Source: Macrostomum hystrix (lineage: Eukaryota; Platyhelminthes; Macrostomidae). From it: a stretch of 64,000 nucleotides of DNA. A program made the translations under genes and the position numbers. The stretch's first letter is position 1. Every line of letters begins with the position of its first letter. The notes beneath the pieces were generated by a model. It saw only the letters and a program-made list of their open reading frames with translations, searched no databases and was not told where the DNA came from. Location: the NCBI GenBank assembly GCA_950097015.1, contig CATNEN010000041.1, positions 1,467,501-1,531,500 of the forward strand. Reading direction: 5' to 3'. Shown here piece after piece: positions 1-10,165 of the stretch.

Positions 1-1622
1 GCGCCGTAGGCCGAGATGAGGGTGGGCGTGAGCGCTGCTGGGACTCCGGCCTCCTTGGCAAAGTCGCTGATGAAGAAGCCGGGAATGTAGAAGGCGATCA
101 TGCCCACTAGGTTGGCGGCGAAGATGATGACGTAGCTGAGCTCCTTGAGGAGGCTGAAGTTCGTCATCAGCGACAGGGCATAGCGGAACGGTTTGGAAGC
201 TCGCAGGGTGTCGAGGACACCAGTCGCCTCGATGCTTCCGTCGGCGGAGCGAGCGATGGCAGACTCCAAGTCAGTTCGCGAGGCCGGCAGCCGCGTCATG
301 GAGAGGTACAGGTCCGCTTGCGACACGTCCTTCAGAGATCGCTTCAACCGGGGATCGTGCTGCGCCAGGTCAAAGATCGAGCTGCTCAAGAAGATGTCCT
401 TTTGGTTCATTGGCCTGCGAACTTCCTGCAAACGGCTGCGGCTGATCAGCCGGCCGGCGCCGCCGCCTCCACCGCCGCCGACACCTCCAGTGCCCGATGT
501 GGTGTCTGCAGCCGTTGCGCTGGTCTGGCCTCGCGGCCGGACCCGAATCTCCCTCAGGCGCATGATGTCCGGCGAAGATTCCATGAAGTCGTCGCGGTCC
601 GCGCCGCCCGCAGCGACCACTCGCGACTTGGATGGCTGCTTCACCTGGCTGCGCTTGTAGCGAATCGCTCCAGAGTCACTGTTGGATCGCAGCCGCGAGT
701 CCTCCGTCTCCACCGCCGCATCTACCGTGGCCTCCGTGGTCCCATTTGCAGTGGCGGCCGCCTGAGCAACGTTTTTGATATACTTTTGCACCAGGCTGCT
801 GACATTCTTCGAACTGTTGGCATCCTCGCCGCCCACCGCAGTGGATGCGGTTGCTTCGGTTGCGGCTGCCGACCCGGATGCGCTGGCTCCCTTCAGCGGC
901 TCTTTGACCACATCGATGGGCCGCATGAGGCAGCCGAAGACGGCGCCGTTGAGGGCGAAGCCGGCGAGAATCATGAGGCAGTTCTGCCAGCCGTAGTGCT
1001 CCAGCAGGATGCGAACCACCGGTCCCATCACCATCGTGCCGATGCCGGTGCCGCACACCGCCAGGCCCACGGCCAGGGAGCGCCGCTTGCGGAAATAAAA
1101 GTTCACGATCACGATGGACGGCAGGTACATGAGGCCGAGCCCGATGCCGCCCATCACGCCGTACAGAAGCGTCAGCGAGGTTACACTGCGGGCGAAGCTG
1201 CTGCCCAGGAAGGCCAGGCACGAGATCACGGAGCCGAGGACGCAGGTGACTCGGCAGCCGAATTTGTTCACAAGGCCGCCAGCCACGGGGCCAGACATCA
1301 GGTAGACTCCGCAAAGCAGCGAGCCAATCAGCGACAGCGAGGATTTCGGCGCTTCAGAGAAGTGGTCGATGAAGTCCACCAGCATCTCGCAGTAGGTGTT
1401 CGCGATGCCATCGATGATGAAGTTGTTGCACATGCTGGCCAGCATCACTACCCAGGCGTATCCACGGTCCAGCGGCAGCGGCAGCATCTCTTCCTCCACC
1501 TCCTCGACGACCTCCGGCTCCGCCGCTTCCGCCGCCGCTATCATCGGGGAGGCGGCGGTTGCGTTCTCCGCCTCAGCATCATTGTCCGGACCACCTTTTG
1601 GATTGTCCGTGACTTCTGGCAT
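1..1622 (-). CDS. Monocarboxylate transporter-like MFS protein (SLC16 family), 3' end outside window
   Basis: Read on the minus strand from ATG at 1622 the frame stays open to the window edge (540 codons), so the C-terminus is missing and no intron is needed. An acidic cytosolic N-terminus of about 45 residues leads into TM1 with the SLC16 signature region in the form DRGYAW, shortly followed by VVMLASMCNNF. Several hydrophobic segments follow, then the second family signature, FYFRKRRSLAVGLA, before TM5. About six helices are followed by a long Ser/Ala/Gly-rich central loop (including a glycine run) and then helices of the second half, for example around LLKELSYVIIFAANLVGMIAF. This matches the 12-TM SLC16 layout with its large cytosolic loop between TM6 and TM7. 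SLC16 members move monocarboxylates, aromatic amino acids or thyroid hormone across the plasma membrane; the substrate cannot be inferred. The canonical D-G-G/S-W/F motif is altered to D-R-G-Y. Plus-strand readings here are shadows. Confidence 0.85.
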   Translation of the reverse strand, partial: MPEVTDNPKGGPDNDAEAENATAASPMIAAAEAAEPEVVEEVEEEMLPLPLDRGYAWVVMLASMCNNFIIDGIANTYCEMLVDFIDHFSEAPKSSLSLIGSLLCGVYLMSGPVAGGLVNKFGCRVTCVLGSVISCLAFLGSSFARSVTSLTLLYGVMGGIGLGLMYLPSIVIVNFYFRKRRSLAVGLAVCGTGIGTMVMGPVVRILLEHYGWQNCLMILAGFALNGAVFGCLMRPIDVVKEPLKGASASGSAAATEATASTAVGGEDANSSKNVSSLVQKYIKNVAQAAATANGTTEATVDAAVETEDSRLRSNSDSGAIRYKRSQVKQPSKSRVVAAGGADRDDFMESSPDIMRLREIRVRPRGQTSATAADTTSGTGGVGGGGGGGAGRLISRSRLQEVRRPMNQKDIFLSSSIFDLAQHDPRLKRSLKDVSQADLYLSMTRLPASRTDLESAIARSADGSIEATGVLDTLRASKPFRYALSLMTNFSLLKELSYVIIFAANLVGMIAFYIPGFFISDFAKEAGVPAALTPTLISAYG

Positions 1623-2160
1623 TTGTCCGCAACCTGGGCTCTCCCTCACCTGCTCTGCTGTTTCTCTTGTTCCCTCTGCCGGTCTGGTCCGGCCTGCCAG
1701 GTGTTTTCTACGCGGCCTTTATTGCAGCCGGTCTGGGCAGCTCGGGGGCAGAGATGTGAGAAGGTCAGCACGCGGTTCTCACGTGACCCAATTCTGGCAG
1801 GGTAACTTATCAACAACGGGCTTTTATCAGTCACGGGGGCGTTCTCGGTGTCATTCATTGTTTCCCGCGATCGGCGTTTTTGTGTTTTTTTTTCGGTTCG
1901 CGAACTTCGCAGCTACAGGTGTCACTGAGCACCTCTTATCCCGCTTATCTGGGACCCCGCAGCCCCCTGCTGTTTCAGGCGGCCCACCACCCTTCACTGC
2001 CACCTTGCTCACCCGGTCTTGAGTCAATTATCTGGTCTCAAGGCTGCCTGACACTTGCAAAAATCCAAGAGATGCTTTTGAAGTTAAGTGCGAACACAAC
2101 ACTGACAGAGGCTCCTCTTCCTTTTGCTGTGCATTCTGCGAATCGGTAGAATCTTCGTGC
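1623..2160. other. Upstream region of the transporter gene, no gene seen
   Basis: This stretch lies between the transporter start and the 21-bp array. It should hold the 5' UTR and promoter of the minus-strand transporter, but I see no convincing core promoter element and no coding sequence. Confidence 0.5.
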
Positions 2161-2163
2161 TTG

Positions 2164-3080
2164 GAGATGGGGGTTGGAAAGCATGCATTGGGATTGGAAA
2201 GCATGCAGATGGGATTGGAAAGCATGCAGATGGGGTTGGAGAACATGCAGATGGGATTGGAAAGCATGCAGATGGGGTTGAAAAGCATGCAGATGGGGTT
2301 GGAAAGCATGCAGATGGGATTGGAGAAATTGCAGATGGGATTGGAAAGCATGCAGATGGGATTGGAGAAATTGCAGATGGGGTTGGAAAGCATGCAGATG
2401 GGATTGGAGAAATTGCAGATGGGGTTGGAAAGCATGCAGATGGGATTGGAGAAATTGCAGATGGGATTGGAAAGCATGCAGATGGGATTGGAGAAATTGC
2501 AGATGGGATTGGAAAGCATGCAGATGGGGTTGGAAAGCATGCAGATGGGGTTGGAAAGCATGCAGATGGGGTTGGAAAGCATGCAGATGGGGTTGGAAAG
2601 CATGCAGATGGGGTTGGAAAGCATGCAGATGGGGTTGGAAAGCTTGCAGATGGGATTGGAGAAATTGCAGATGGGATTGGAAAGCATGCAGATGGGATTG
2701 GAGAAATTGCAGATGGGATTGGAAAGCATGCAGATGGGATTGGAAAGCATGCAGATCGGGTTGGAAAGCATGCAGATTGGGTTGGAAAGCATGCAGATGG
2801 GGTTGGAAAGCATGCAGATGGGGTTGGAAAGCATGCAGATGGGGTTGGAAAGCATGCAGATGGGGTTGGAAAACATGCAGATTGGGTTGGAAAGCATGCA
2901 GATGGGGTTGGAAAGCATGCAGATGGGATTGGAAAGCATGCAGATGGGGTTGGAAAGCATGCAGATGGGATTGGAAAGCATGCAGATGGGGTTGGAAAGC
3001 GTGCAGATGGGGTTGGAGAACATGCAGATGGGATTGGAAAACATGCAGATGGGGTTGGAAAACATGCAGATGGGATTTAG
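2164..3080. repeat. 21-bp minisatellite, about 43 copies
   Basis: The unit is close to GGTTGGAAAGCATGCAGATGG. The main variants swap AGCATG for GAAATTG or exchange A/G at one position. Because 21 is a multiple of three and the unit has no stop, several frames on both strands stay open for more than 300 codons. These are artefacts of the repeat and not genes. Long alternating blocks (AGCATG / GAAATTG) between 2320 and 2740 indicate amplification of two-unit blocks. Confidence 0.95.
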
Positions 3081-3405
3081 TGTCGTACTGTGTGTGCTGA
3101 GAAGGCAGCTTTGATGACGCGGACGCCCTGTCCGACTCCTTCAAGACACCAGGTGGGTGCACCTGGGGGACACGCTTGCCAAGGCTCATGAGAGCCAGTC
3201 ATTCAAACCAACCCCTGCCTTGGTGCACTGCATTGCGTGATAAAATAGGTAACGAATTCAGTCCGCACTTGACCAACTGCCGATCCGCCTTCATCGGAGC
3301 CCGTCTCCGAGCGACTCCATCAACAGTGGCCTGCCAGCAGCAAGACTCGCAGAAAACGGACTGAGACACTGATACAGACTGCTAGAACTGAAGCCGGCTG
3401 CCGCA

Positions 3406-4608
3406 ATGCGTTGCGTAAGAAGAAGAATGCTGGCTCATCTGGTGATGGCAGTGACTGCCACAGCATTGCTCATGTGCTATTCGATTTATCGATTGCAAAA
3501 CCAAATGGAGAGAGACGCATTTAGTGAAGCCATAACACATGTCGAGTCTGATAATGGGACCGAGCTGCCAATACGCTCGTACATGTTAAAAGCGACTTTG
3601 CTGACTCTTACAACCGGTTGAAGCAGCGCCAGCGGTCCAGAGACTGCCTGCACCAGCTCAACTCCAAGCTGCAGCTGCTGCTGCTGCGTCTAACCTCTGA
3701 GGCCGAGTTCGACTCGACGCACCGAGCCCGGGCCGCCGCGGCCTCGCTGAGCTCCTCCGTCGACGTTTTGTTCGCGGCCTCGGTGCGGAACGCCATGGGC
3801 GGCCTGCCGAGCAGCGACTGGCGACGCCGCGACCCCCGGGTCCGACTGCTGGGCTGCGCCGGCGCCGAGACCCAGTGCTGGATGAACATCAGCTACTCAA
3901 GCGGCAAGATTCACCGTCAGGCTGGTCGTGGCCTCGAAACCTTGAGGAGAATCGCGAGCGCGGCTTAGTCATGTCCGCCCTGAGGAACATGTACCTGCGC
4001 TTTATCTACCAAGAGCTCTACCGGCCCGACCGCGAGTCCCTGCTCATCGTCCTGGACCCCGACCTCAGCTTCAAGCCATGGAACCTGGACGCGGTCCTGC
4101 AGGGCCTGTACTACTTCGTGATCGACCGCGGCTGCAGTCGCTATGCGCTAACACAAGGTTCCTCAGCTTCATCTACGATCCCTGCACGTTGGTGTTCCAG
4201 CCCTACCAGCTCTTCACGCAGGCCTCCAAGGAGCCGCCAGTTCTCGCTAAAATTCGCGAACAGCAGCCTCCGCTTAGCATGCCACCGTTGAAGATGGCCG
4301 GCTGTTTCCAAGCCTTCACCGCCTACCGACTGAGCCACCTCGCCCGCCATCGTCTCGAGTACTTGCCGGCCCCCTGGGAGAACTCGAGCGAGCACCTGAC
4401 GCTGTCAAGGCAGCTGACTGAGAACTACCTGGACTTCAACATGCGGATGGAAGTCGTGGAACTTCTAGAGCTGGCCCTCATGGACTGGGGATGCCAGGAG
4501 TTTGAGTCAGCCGATACTTTTTTGTCAATATTGGCTTGTTTTGTTCTAGTTGTACGTACTAGTTTTAAAAAGCTTTACTCCTTTTTCTTGCTGACCCTGC
4601 TGTTTTAG
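3406..4608 (+). pseudogene. Broken glycosyltransferase-like gene (type II membrane topology)
   Basis: Three frames must be joined to read one protein. Frame 1 (3406-3621) gives a short cytosolic head, one hydrophobic anchor (HLVMAVTATALLMCYSIY) and the start of a lumenal stem, the usual plan of a Golgi glycosyltransferase. The reading moves to another frame near 3590-3620 (stem, to about 3870), to a third near 3870-4150 (RNMYLRFIYQELY, then LLIVLDPDLSFKPWNLDAVL), and back to frame 1 (SFIYDPC to the stop at 4606-4608). The VLDPDL patch resembles the metal-binding D-x-D strand of GT-A enzymes, and a short D/W-rich helix follows as in several such families. I see no splice sites joining the blocks cleanly, so three frame breaks in 1.2 kb suggest a pseudogene. 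Short introns or assembly errors are alternatives. The exact family and substrate are not identifiable. Confidence 0.45.
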
Positions 4609-5009
4609 TTAAGAGCACTTTGCGCTTTGACATACATTGTTACTATTTGCAGTTGGTGAAACCACAGGTATTATATAGTATCTGTGGGTGAAACTTGTTC
4701 AATGAGCCAGTTTATACTCAGGCCAATGTCATCAGTGTCTGCCTACCTGTGTCAGCTAAAAATATACGTGAATTTTGTCTGTGGTAAAAATATGAAAATT
4801 ATCACTTTCAAATAGAACAATTTCACAAATTTAATATAAGAAATAAACTCTGGGCTTGCGCGTCGGTAAAAACAGGTCTATGTAGAGGGCCGACCCTCAC
4901 TGTCCGCAGCAGCACGTCCTGTTTCGCATATGAACGCGCACTACCACTGCCAGTAATGTAAAAGGAAAAAAAAAATTTATTTTGTTAATAAATTTAGTCT
5001 AGTTCAGTC

Positions 5010-5062
<53 letters not shown>

Positions 5063-5076
5063 GCTGGGTGTCTGTG

Positions 5077-5121
<45 letters not shown>

Positions 5122-5586
5122 GTCTGTCTGTCTGTCTGTTTATCTGTCTGCCTTGCAGGCCAGCAAGTAAATCTACTGCGATCTAATTTCTCGACAATGA
5201 GCTGCAATCAGATAAGATTTAGTTCACTCTATCTGCACCAGTATTAATTTTAGGCACTCGATAGTTTTTGAGTTAAAGACAGAGCAAAAAATGTGATAAT
5301 TTCCTACTTTATCTCCGACTGCACCTAAGACTCAAAACTTCCTCTAGACTTAACTGGATACAATTGCCTACAAACCGGAGTCTGCATGCAGAATATTCTG
5401 GGCCTTCAGCCAATCATTTTTTAGTAAACCAATGTAAACTAGAGTGGAAAGAACATGAATTTCAAGAACTTCAAATGTGCACTAGGAAATCTTGTATGAT
5501 GAAGACAAAAAGTAAAAAAATCTTTTGTGGCTACTTGTGCAGCAGTGAAGGACAGAGAGGTAATTAGCGAGGCTCACTGCTGATAC
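4609..5586. other. AT-rich intergenic region without recognised genes
   Basis: Apart from the TGTC microsatellite at 5005-5152, this interval contains only short chance reading frames. I see no RNA gene or transposon signature in it. Confidence 0.5.
5005..5152. repeat. (TGTC)n microsatellite
   Basis: A run of TGTC/CTGT tetranucleotides, interrupted by TGTTTG, GTGCTGGG and CTATCTG variants. It produces spurious reading frames of Cys-Leu-Ser-Val repeats on plus and Asp-Arg-Gln-Thr repeats on minus. Confidence 0.95.
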
Positions 5587-5706
5587 TTGTCGGTTGTCTT
5601 GGATACAAAAGTAGCGAGAAACAAATGCGCCGGGACACCTACTGAAATACCTGCCCAGAGCCCACGAAAAAAGCGGAATATCCACGAATTTTCCCATAAC
5701 ACATGC

Positions 5707-6756
5707 ATGGCGCTTACTTTCGCGATCTATCTGACAATCCTAGCAATGGCCTGTGGTGTCTCTGCTCAAGAGAGACAGACTGCGCTCAGGACTGTGACCA
5801 AGTGCCCATCGGCTGCCGGCATCCCTCAATTGGAGCGTCTTAGCTCCGTGTTGGATCTGGCAGCGTGTATCGTGGCGTGCGCTAACTCCGAGCGCTGCGC
5901 AGCGATGCACTTTCGGTCCAACAACTCGAGCTGCTTGCACGGCAACGTTGGTCAAGTAGCCATTGTGCTGGATCAGGTGTCCGCAAATAATGGATCTGAT
6001 GGCTGTGTGAGCCACGAGAAGCTGGGCATCTCCAATGTGCTGCCTCCGACTGCAGCTGCAGCAGTGGCTCCTCCCGCGGGACTCAGTTCGGGCCTGTTCG
6101 CTAAGCTGCTCATTCTCTTCGACTTCAGACAGAGTTTCTTGAACCTCGTGAACCCCGCTAGATTCGCTGCAACGCCTCGCGGGTCCGTCTTCCGGGACAG
6201 TCAGGGCGCCAACTTTCCTGGAGGCAACACTTCCGACTTCATCGAAGTGGACACGGAGAACGGAACTCTGGTTCCAAATTACCTGGACGCGGAGAAAAAC
6301 TTCACCTTCTTTGCTAGAGTCGTGCGTCAAACGTACAGCATGCAGAGCTACCACTATTTTTTTTACTCATCTTTCGGCTACGTGGCCTTCTTCGGTGACC
6401 GATACGGAAAGCTTGTGGTTGAACACATGTATCCTAGCGTGCCTGGCCATCACTTCGAGAAGTTCGAAGCTCAGGAGTCAACGGAAGCCATTGTTTCAAC
6501 GAGTTTTGAACCTCAGGCCGTGTGGGCGGGAGCAGTGTTCAATGGGAAAAACCTAACGCATCTGTACATGAATGGCTCTCTGGTCAGTACAGGATCATAT
6601 TCTGCTTGGGGTCGTAACGAGCCACCAATGTACCTGCGCCTCGGATACTGCCACACAGTAGCTGACGTGCTGAAAGGAAAGATGATCTGCTACTCAGTTG
6701 CCAAGGACGCGCTCACCATAGCTGAACTTCGTGAACTGAACGCCTTTTGTGGCTAG
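5707..6756 (+). CDS. Secreted protein with PAN/apple-like and LamG-like (concanavalin-fold) domains
   Basis: The frame opens at 5587, but the ATG at 5707 is preferred because it gives a classic signal peptide (MALTFAIYLTILAMACGVSA, likely cleaved before QERQT). The mature protein begins with a cysteine-patterned module (residues about 30-100: KCP, then CIVACANSERCAAMHF, CLHG, DGC) that matches PAN/apple folds, which mediate protein or carbohydrate binding. After an Ala/Pro linker, a domain of about 220 residues (FDFRQSFLNLVNP to the final Cys) has the strand pattern of LamG-like or pentraxin-like jelly rolls, including the typical late element KNLTHLYMNGSLV and a terminal ELRELNAFCG. Several N-x-S/T sites suggest N-glycosylation. 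It is a single exon of 349 residues. A role in extracellular matrix, mucus or adhesion is inference. The domain calls are by eye and the second is the less certain. Confidence 0.7.
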   Translation: MALTFAIYLTILAMACGVSAQERQTALRTVTKCPSAAGIPQLERLSSVLDLAACIVACANSERCAAMHFRSNNSSCLHGNVGQVAIVLDQVSANNGSDGCVSHEKLGISNVLPPTAAAAVAPPAGLSSGLFAKLLILFDFRQSFLNLVNPARFAATPRGSVFRDSQGANFPGGNTSDFIEVDTENGTLVPNYLDAEKNFTFFARVVRQTYSMQSYHYFFYSSFGYVAFFGDRYGKLVVEHMYPSVPGHHFEKFEAQESTEAIVSTSFEPQAVWAGAVFNGKNLTHLYMNGSLVSTGSYSAWGRNEPPMYLRLGYCHTVADVLKGKMICYSVAKDALTIAELRELNAFCG

Positions 6757-7306
6757 TCGAATTTCATACGGATGATAAGCTTGTGCGGATGACAGCGCTG
6801 CATTCTAAAATTGAGCAAGCACTGTTGCAAGCATGCCACAGCTGTCACTTAGAATATACTCTTTAAATATTATCGTTTACGCTCTATGGCTTTTAATGCA
6901 CAAATCAACTGAAAAATGACACTTCGGCTAGGTTAATATCTCTGAGAGACAAAGCACGCCACACCCTCGACCAAGGAAGCACCCTGGACGTCTAGGAGAG
7001 TCCGATCTTTCGCCAGACCATAAGTCGCCTATTCTGTGCCCGACAGACGACAACTTTCAACGGCCACATTGGTACAGATTCGCGATCATGCCGACTGCAA
7101 TGTGCATCTGTTGCCCAAAGCATTCGACAAACCGTCAATTTTCAGCTTCTCCCAGCTTGGGTCGTATTTTGTCAACTTTGAATCCCAAAGTATAAGCTTT
7201 TTTGTTGTAAAAAGGAATAATTTATATTCACGTCTATATTTATATTTGTTGTTATTCTGGTAAAGGCTCTAAACCGTGACTCTAGCATCGGTCACTGGCG
7301 GGGGAG
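6757..7306. mobile_element. Possible degraded internal tail of an LTR retrotransposon, ending in a polypurine tract
   Basis: No reverse transcriptase, integrase or gag is readable here. The only element-like signal is the purine run GGCGGGGGAG at 7297-7306, which touches the start of the probable 3' LTR as a plus-strand priming polypurine tract would. The rest of the interval has no recognisable gene. Confidence 0.35.
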
Positions 7307-7615
7307 TGTGGCGGAAAGTGCAAATTTCGATGTCTGTATGCTACATTTACTTGTTATTTAATGTCTATTTTTCTTCACTAAATTCAGATTGAATTCTCAG
7401 ACCATTATCTAATGTACGCTTATGTTCTCTTCGCTGCACCGCTCTAACTTATGTGCATGGACTCGTCTCGATCTCTACCCTCCCAATGTGCGTGCGATTT
7501 CTCTCTTAAGTTAAGCCTCTCAATTCAGTCCTCTGAACCCTTAATAAACGTGAGCTGTAGTACGAGCTAAGGCGCAGGTGGAGAGAGTTTTACTCAGCAG
7601 TCAAACCACACCACA
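7307..7615 (+). mobile_element. Probable 3' LTR of an LTR retrotransposon
   Basis: The roughly 309-bp segment begins TGTGGCGG directly after a polypurine tract and ends CCACA, giving short inverted ends (TGTGG/CCACA) with the standard TG...CA termini. An AATAAA sits at 7543, about 70 bp before the end, as expected for an LTR polyadenylation signal. There is no matching 5' LTR in the window and no clear target duplication, since a 40-bp array begins exactly at the right border. The class (Ty3/gypsy or other) cannot be decided. Confidence 0.45.
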
Positions 7616-8872
7616 ACACTCTTCTGACTTCATTCAACTGCATGGAATAGTTCCAACACTCTTCTGACTTCATTCAACTGCATGGAATAGTTCCAACACT
7701 CTTCTGACTTCATTCAACTACATGGAATAGTTCCAACACTCTTATGACTTCATTCAACTGCATGGAATAGTTCCAACACTCTTCTGACTTCATTCAACTA
7801 CATGGAATAGTTCCAACACTCTTCTGACTTCATTCAACTACATGGAATAGTTCCAACACTCTTCTGACTTCATTCAACTGCATGGAATAGTTCCAACACA
7901 CTTCTGACTTCATTCAACTGCATGGAATAGTTCCAACACTCTTCTGACTTCATTCAACTGCATGGAATAGTTCCAACACACTTCTGACTTCATTCAACTG
8001 CATGGAATAGTTCCAACACTCTTCTGACTTCATTCAACTGCATGGAATAGTTCCAACACACTTCTGACTTCATTCAACTGCATGGAATAGTTCCAACACT
8101 CTTCTGACTTCATTCAACTGCATGGAATAGTTCCAACACTCTTCTGACTTCATTCAACTGCATGGAATAGTTCCAACACTCTTCTGACTTCATTCAACTA
8201 CATGGAATAGTTCCAACACTCTTCTGACTTCATTCAACTGCATGGAATAGTTCCAACACTCTTCTGACTTCATTCAACTACATGGAATAGTTCCAACACT
8301 CTTCTGACTTCATTCAACTACATGGAATAGTTCCAACACTCTTCTGACTTCATTCAACTACATGGAATAGTTCCAACACTCTTCTGACTTCATTCAACTG
8401 CATGGAATAGTTCCAACACTCTTCTGACTTCATTCAACTACATGGAATAGTTCCAACACTCTTCTGACTTCATTCAACTACATGGAATAGTTCCAACACT
8501 CTTCTGACTTCATTCAACTACATGGAATAGTTCCAACACTCTTCTGACTTCATTCAACTACATGGAATAGTTCCAACACTCTTCTGACTTCATTCAACTA
8601 CATGGAATAGTTCCAACACTCTTCTGACTTCATTCAACTGCATGGAATAGTTCCAACACTCTTCTGACTTCATTCAACTACATGGAATAGTTCCAACACT
8701 CTTCTGACTTCATTCAACTACATGGAATAGTTCCAACACTCTTCTGACTTCATTCAACTACATGGAATAGTTCCAACACTCTTCTGACTTCATTCAACTA
8801 CATGGAATAGTTCCAACAGTCTTCTGACTTCGATCAACTACATGGAATAGTTCCAACACTCTTCTGACTTCC
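7615..8872. repeat. 40-bp minisatellite, about 31 copies
   Basis: The unit reads AACACTCTTCTGACTTCATT followed by CAACTGCATGGAATAGTTCC. The main variants are CAACTG/CAACTA and CACTC/CACAC. Homogeneity is very high, with only a few point differences per unit. The array starts immediately at the right border of the probable LTR. Confidence 0.95.
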
Positions 8873-9884
8873 TCTCTGCCAGGCCTCCATCGCTGATCAG
8901 ACCGATCGCCAATCCATTTGTTTGAACATTACTTTGCTGCCTGGGTCCCAGACCATGAGGCTTCGAAGTCTGTTCTCTGTCGACTGTAGCGTTAGAGAGC
9001 TACCACTCCTAGAGAAGGCACAAGGCAGGAGCCATTTGCTACGATATACGAAGTCTCCATCCCCTCAATTAGGACACTCCTTAGAATCCTTTGATGTAGC
9101 CGCATTAGTAACAAAATGGAAGTTAGGTAGATGTCCGCTCCGAGATCGAGTTGGTTCCGATGAAGCTACAAAAAATTGAGCTTAGGAACTAAATTAGGAG
9201 CTAATTTTCGCCCTATTTTATTCGCTATAGTAATTGTCACGACTTCGCTTTGACGGCGTGTACTATGGTGTTTTTTTAGTTTTACTAGAGCGTTCCATGG
9301 CTGCCTCTATGCCTTTCATTCTGCAGACATTCCAGAACCTCTGCAAATCCTATTTTACCACGAAATCAACAAAGTAAAGTGGGTCTTGTAACTTTATTAT
9401 TGAAGGGTGAACAAAATTTGTTCACTTTCCCAGCAGTGAAGTCTTTCTATTTACTCTCAAAACACGCATTTCGACTCCTCGCAGACACTTTTTGCCGATT
9501 GCTTGCTATATGTTTAAGACAAATATTGCAGCCGTTGGGGGCAAGGACGGCTTTATGTGCAATGTAAATAACAGAGTAGAATTCCTCCAGTATTTACATC
9601 CGCGCATTTTTTACCATCAAAAGTCGAATGTCACTTTCCGAAGCGCATAATTTTTGCTATTGACATCTGACAAAACCGGGACTTAACAATTGTAAAAGAC
9701 GCATATAATATGAAATCCGAAGAGATGTGAAGGCTTTTTACGCATTTAAATGAGTGCAATTTTAATTGGCAGCAAAATTAGCAACTAGTTACTTGTCAGT
9801 TCTAATTCCGCTCACTAGAATTTTGAGTTTCATGAAGCGCGCATCGCAAAGTATTTGTGTCTCCAGTTGTAATGATGAAGATGG

Positions 9885-10165
9885 CTCAGTTTCATGCAGA
9901 GCGTCGAGCGTCGGACTCATGACTTGAAGGCCGGGGTTCGATTCGACTCCATTAGAACAACTTGTCCTTTAGCAACTTCTATGCATCACTTCGGTTCACA
10001 CAGCTGGTACCAGCATCAGCTGGGGTAATCCAGCGTGGCTGTGGCGTCCCTCCCAGTCCCTGGACTGAACAGCCGTACGCAGCCTTCAGAAGCTCCGCAT
10101 AATAGCTGCGGCTGTGCTGTTGGTTGCACATCTGGTCTGATTGGGGCAGGTATAATAAAATATTA
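9885..10165 (+). mobile_element. tRNA-derived SINE with a tRNA-Met-like head
   Basis: Positions 9888-9955 carry an A-box-like GATGGCTCAGTTT, an anticodon-like stretch GGACTCATGACTTGAAGG and a near-perfect B box GGGGTTCGATTC. This matches the order in elongator tRNA-Met, with CAT in the anticodon position, but there is no paired acceptor stem, so it is not a working tRNA gene. A body of about 190 bp follows (CAGCTGGTACCAGCATCAGC, GTGGCTGTGGCGTCCC) and it ends in an AT-rich tail, ATAATAAAATATTATT. Target duplications were not resolved. Confidence 0.6.

Noticed and set aside
318-1805. A 495-codon plus-strand frame
   Set aside because: Shadow of the minus-strand transporter; the minus frame has clear transmembrane segments and SLC16 signatures.
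2028-3189. Overlapping open frames of over 300 codons on both strands
   Set aside because: All arise from the stop-free 21-bp repeat; several incompatible frames are equally open, so none shows coding constraint.
7615-8872. CRISPR-like array
   Set aside because: Units are contiguous with no spacers, in a eukaryotic genome; it is a plain minisatellite, as are the other arrays.
9888-9955. A functional tRNA-Met gene
   Set aside because: A and B boxes are recognisable but the acceptor stem does not pair and a SINE body follows directly.
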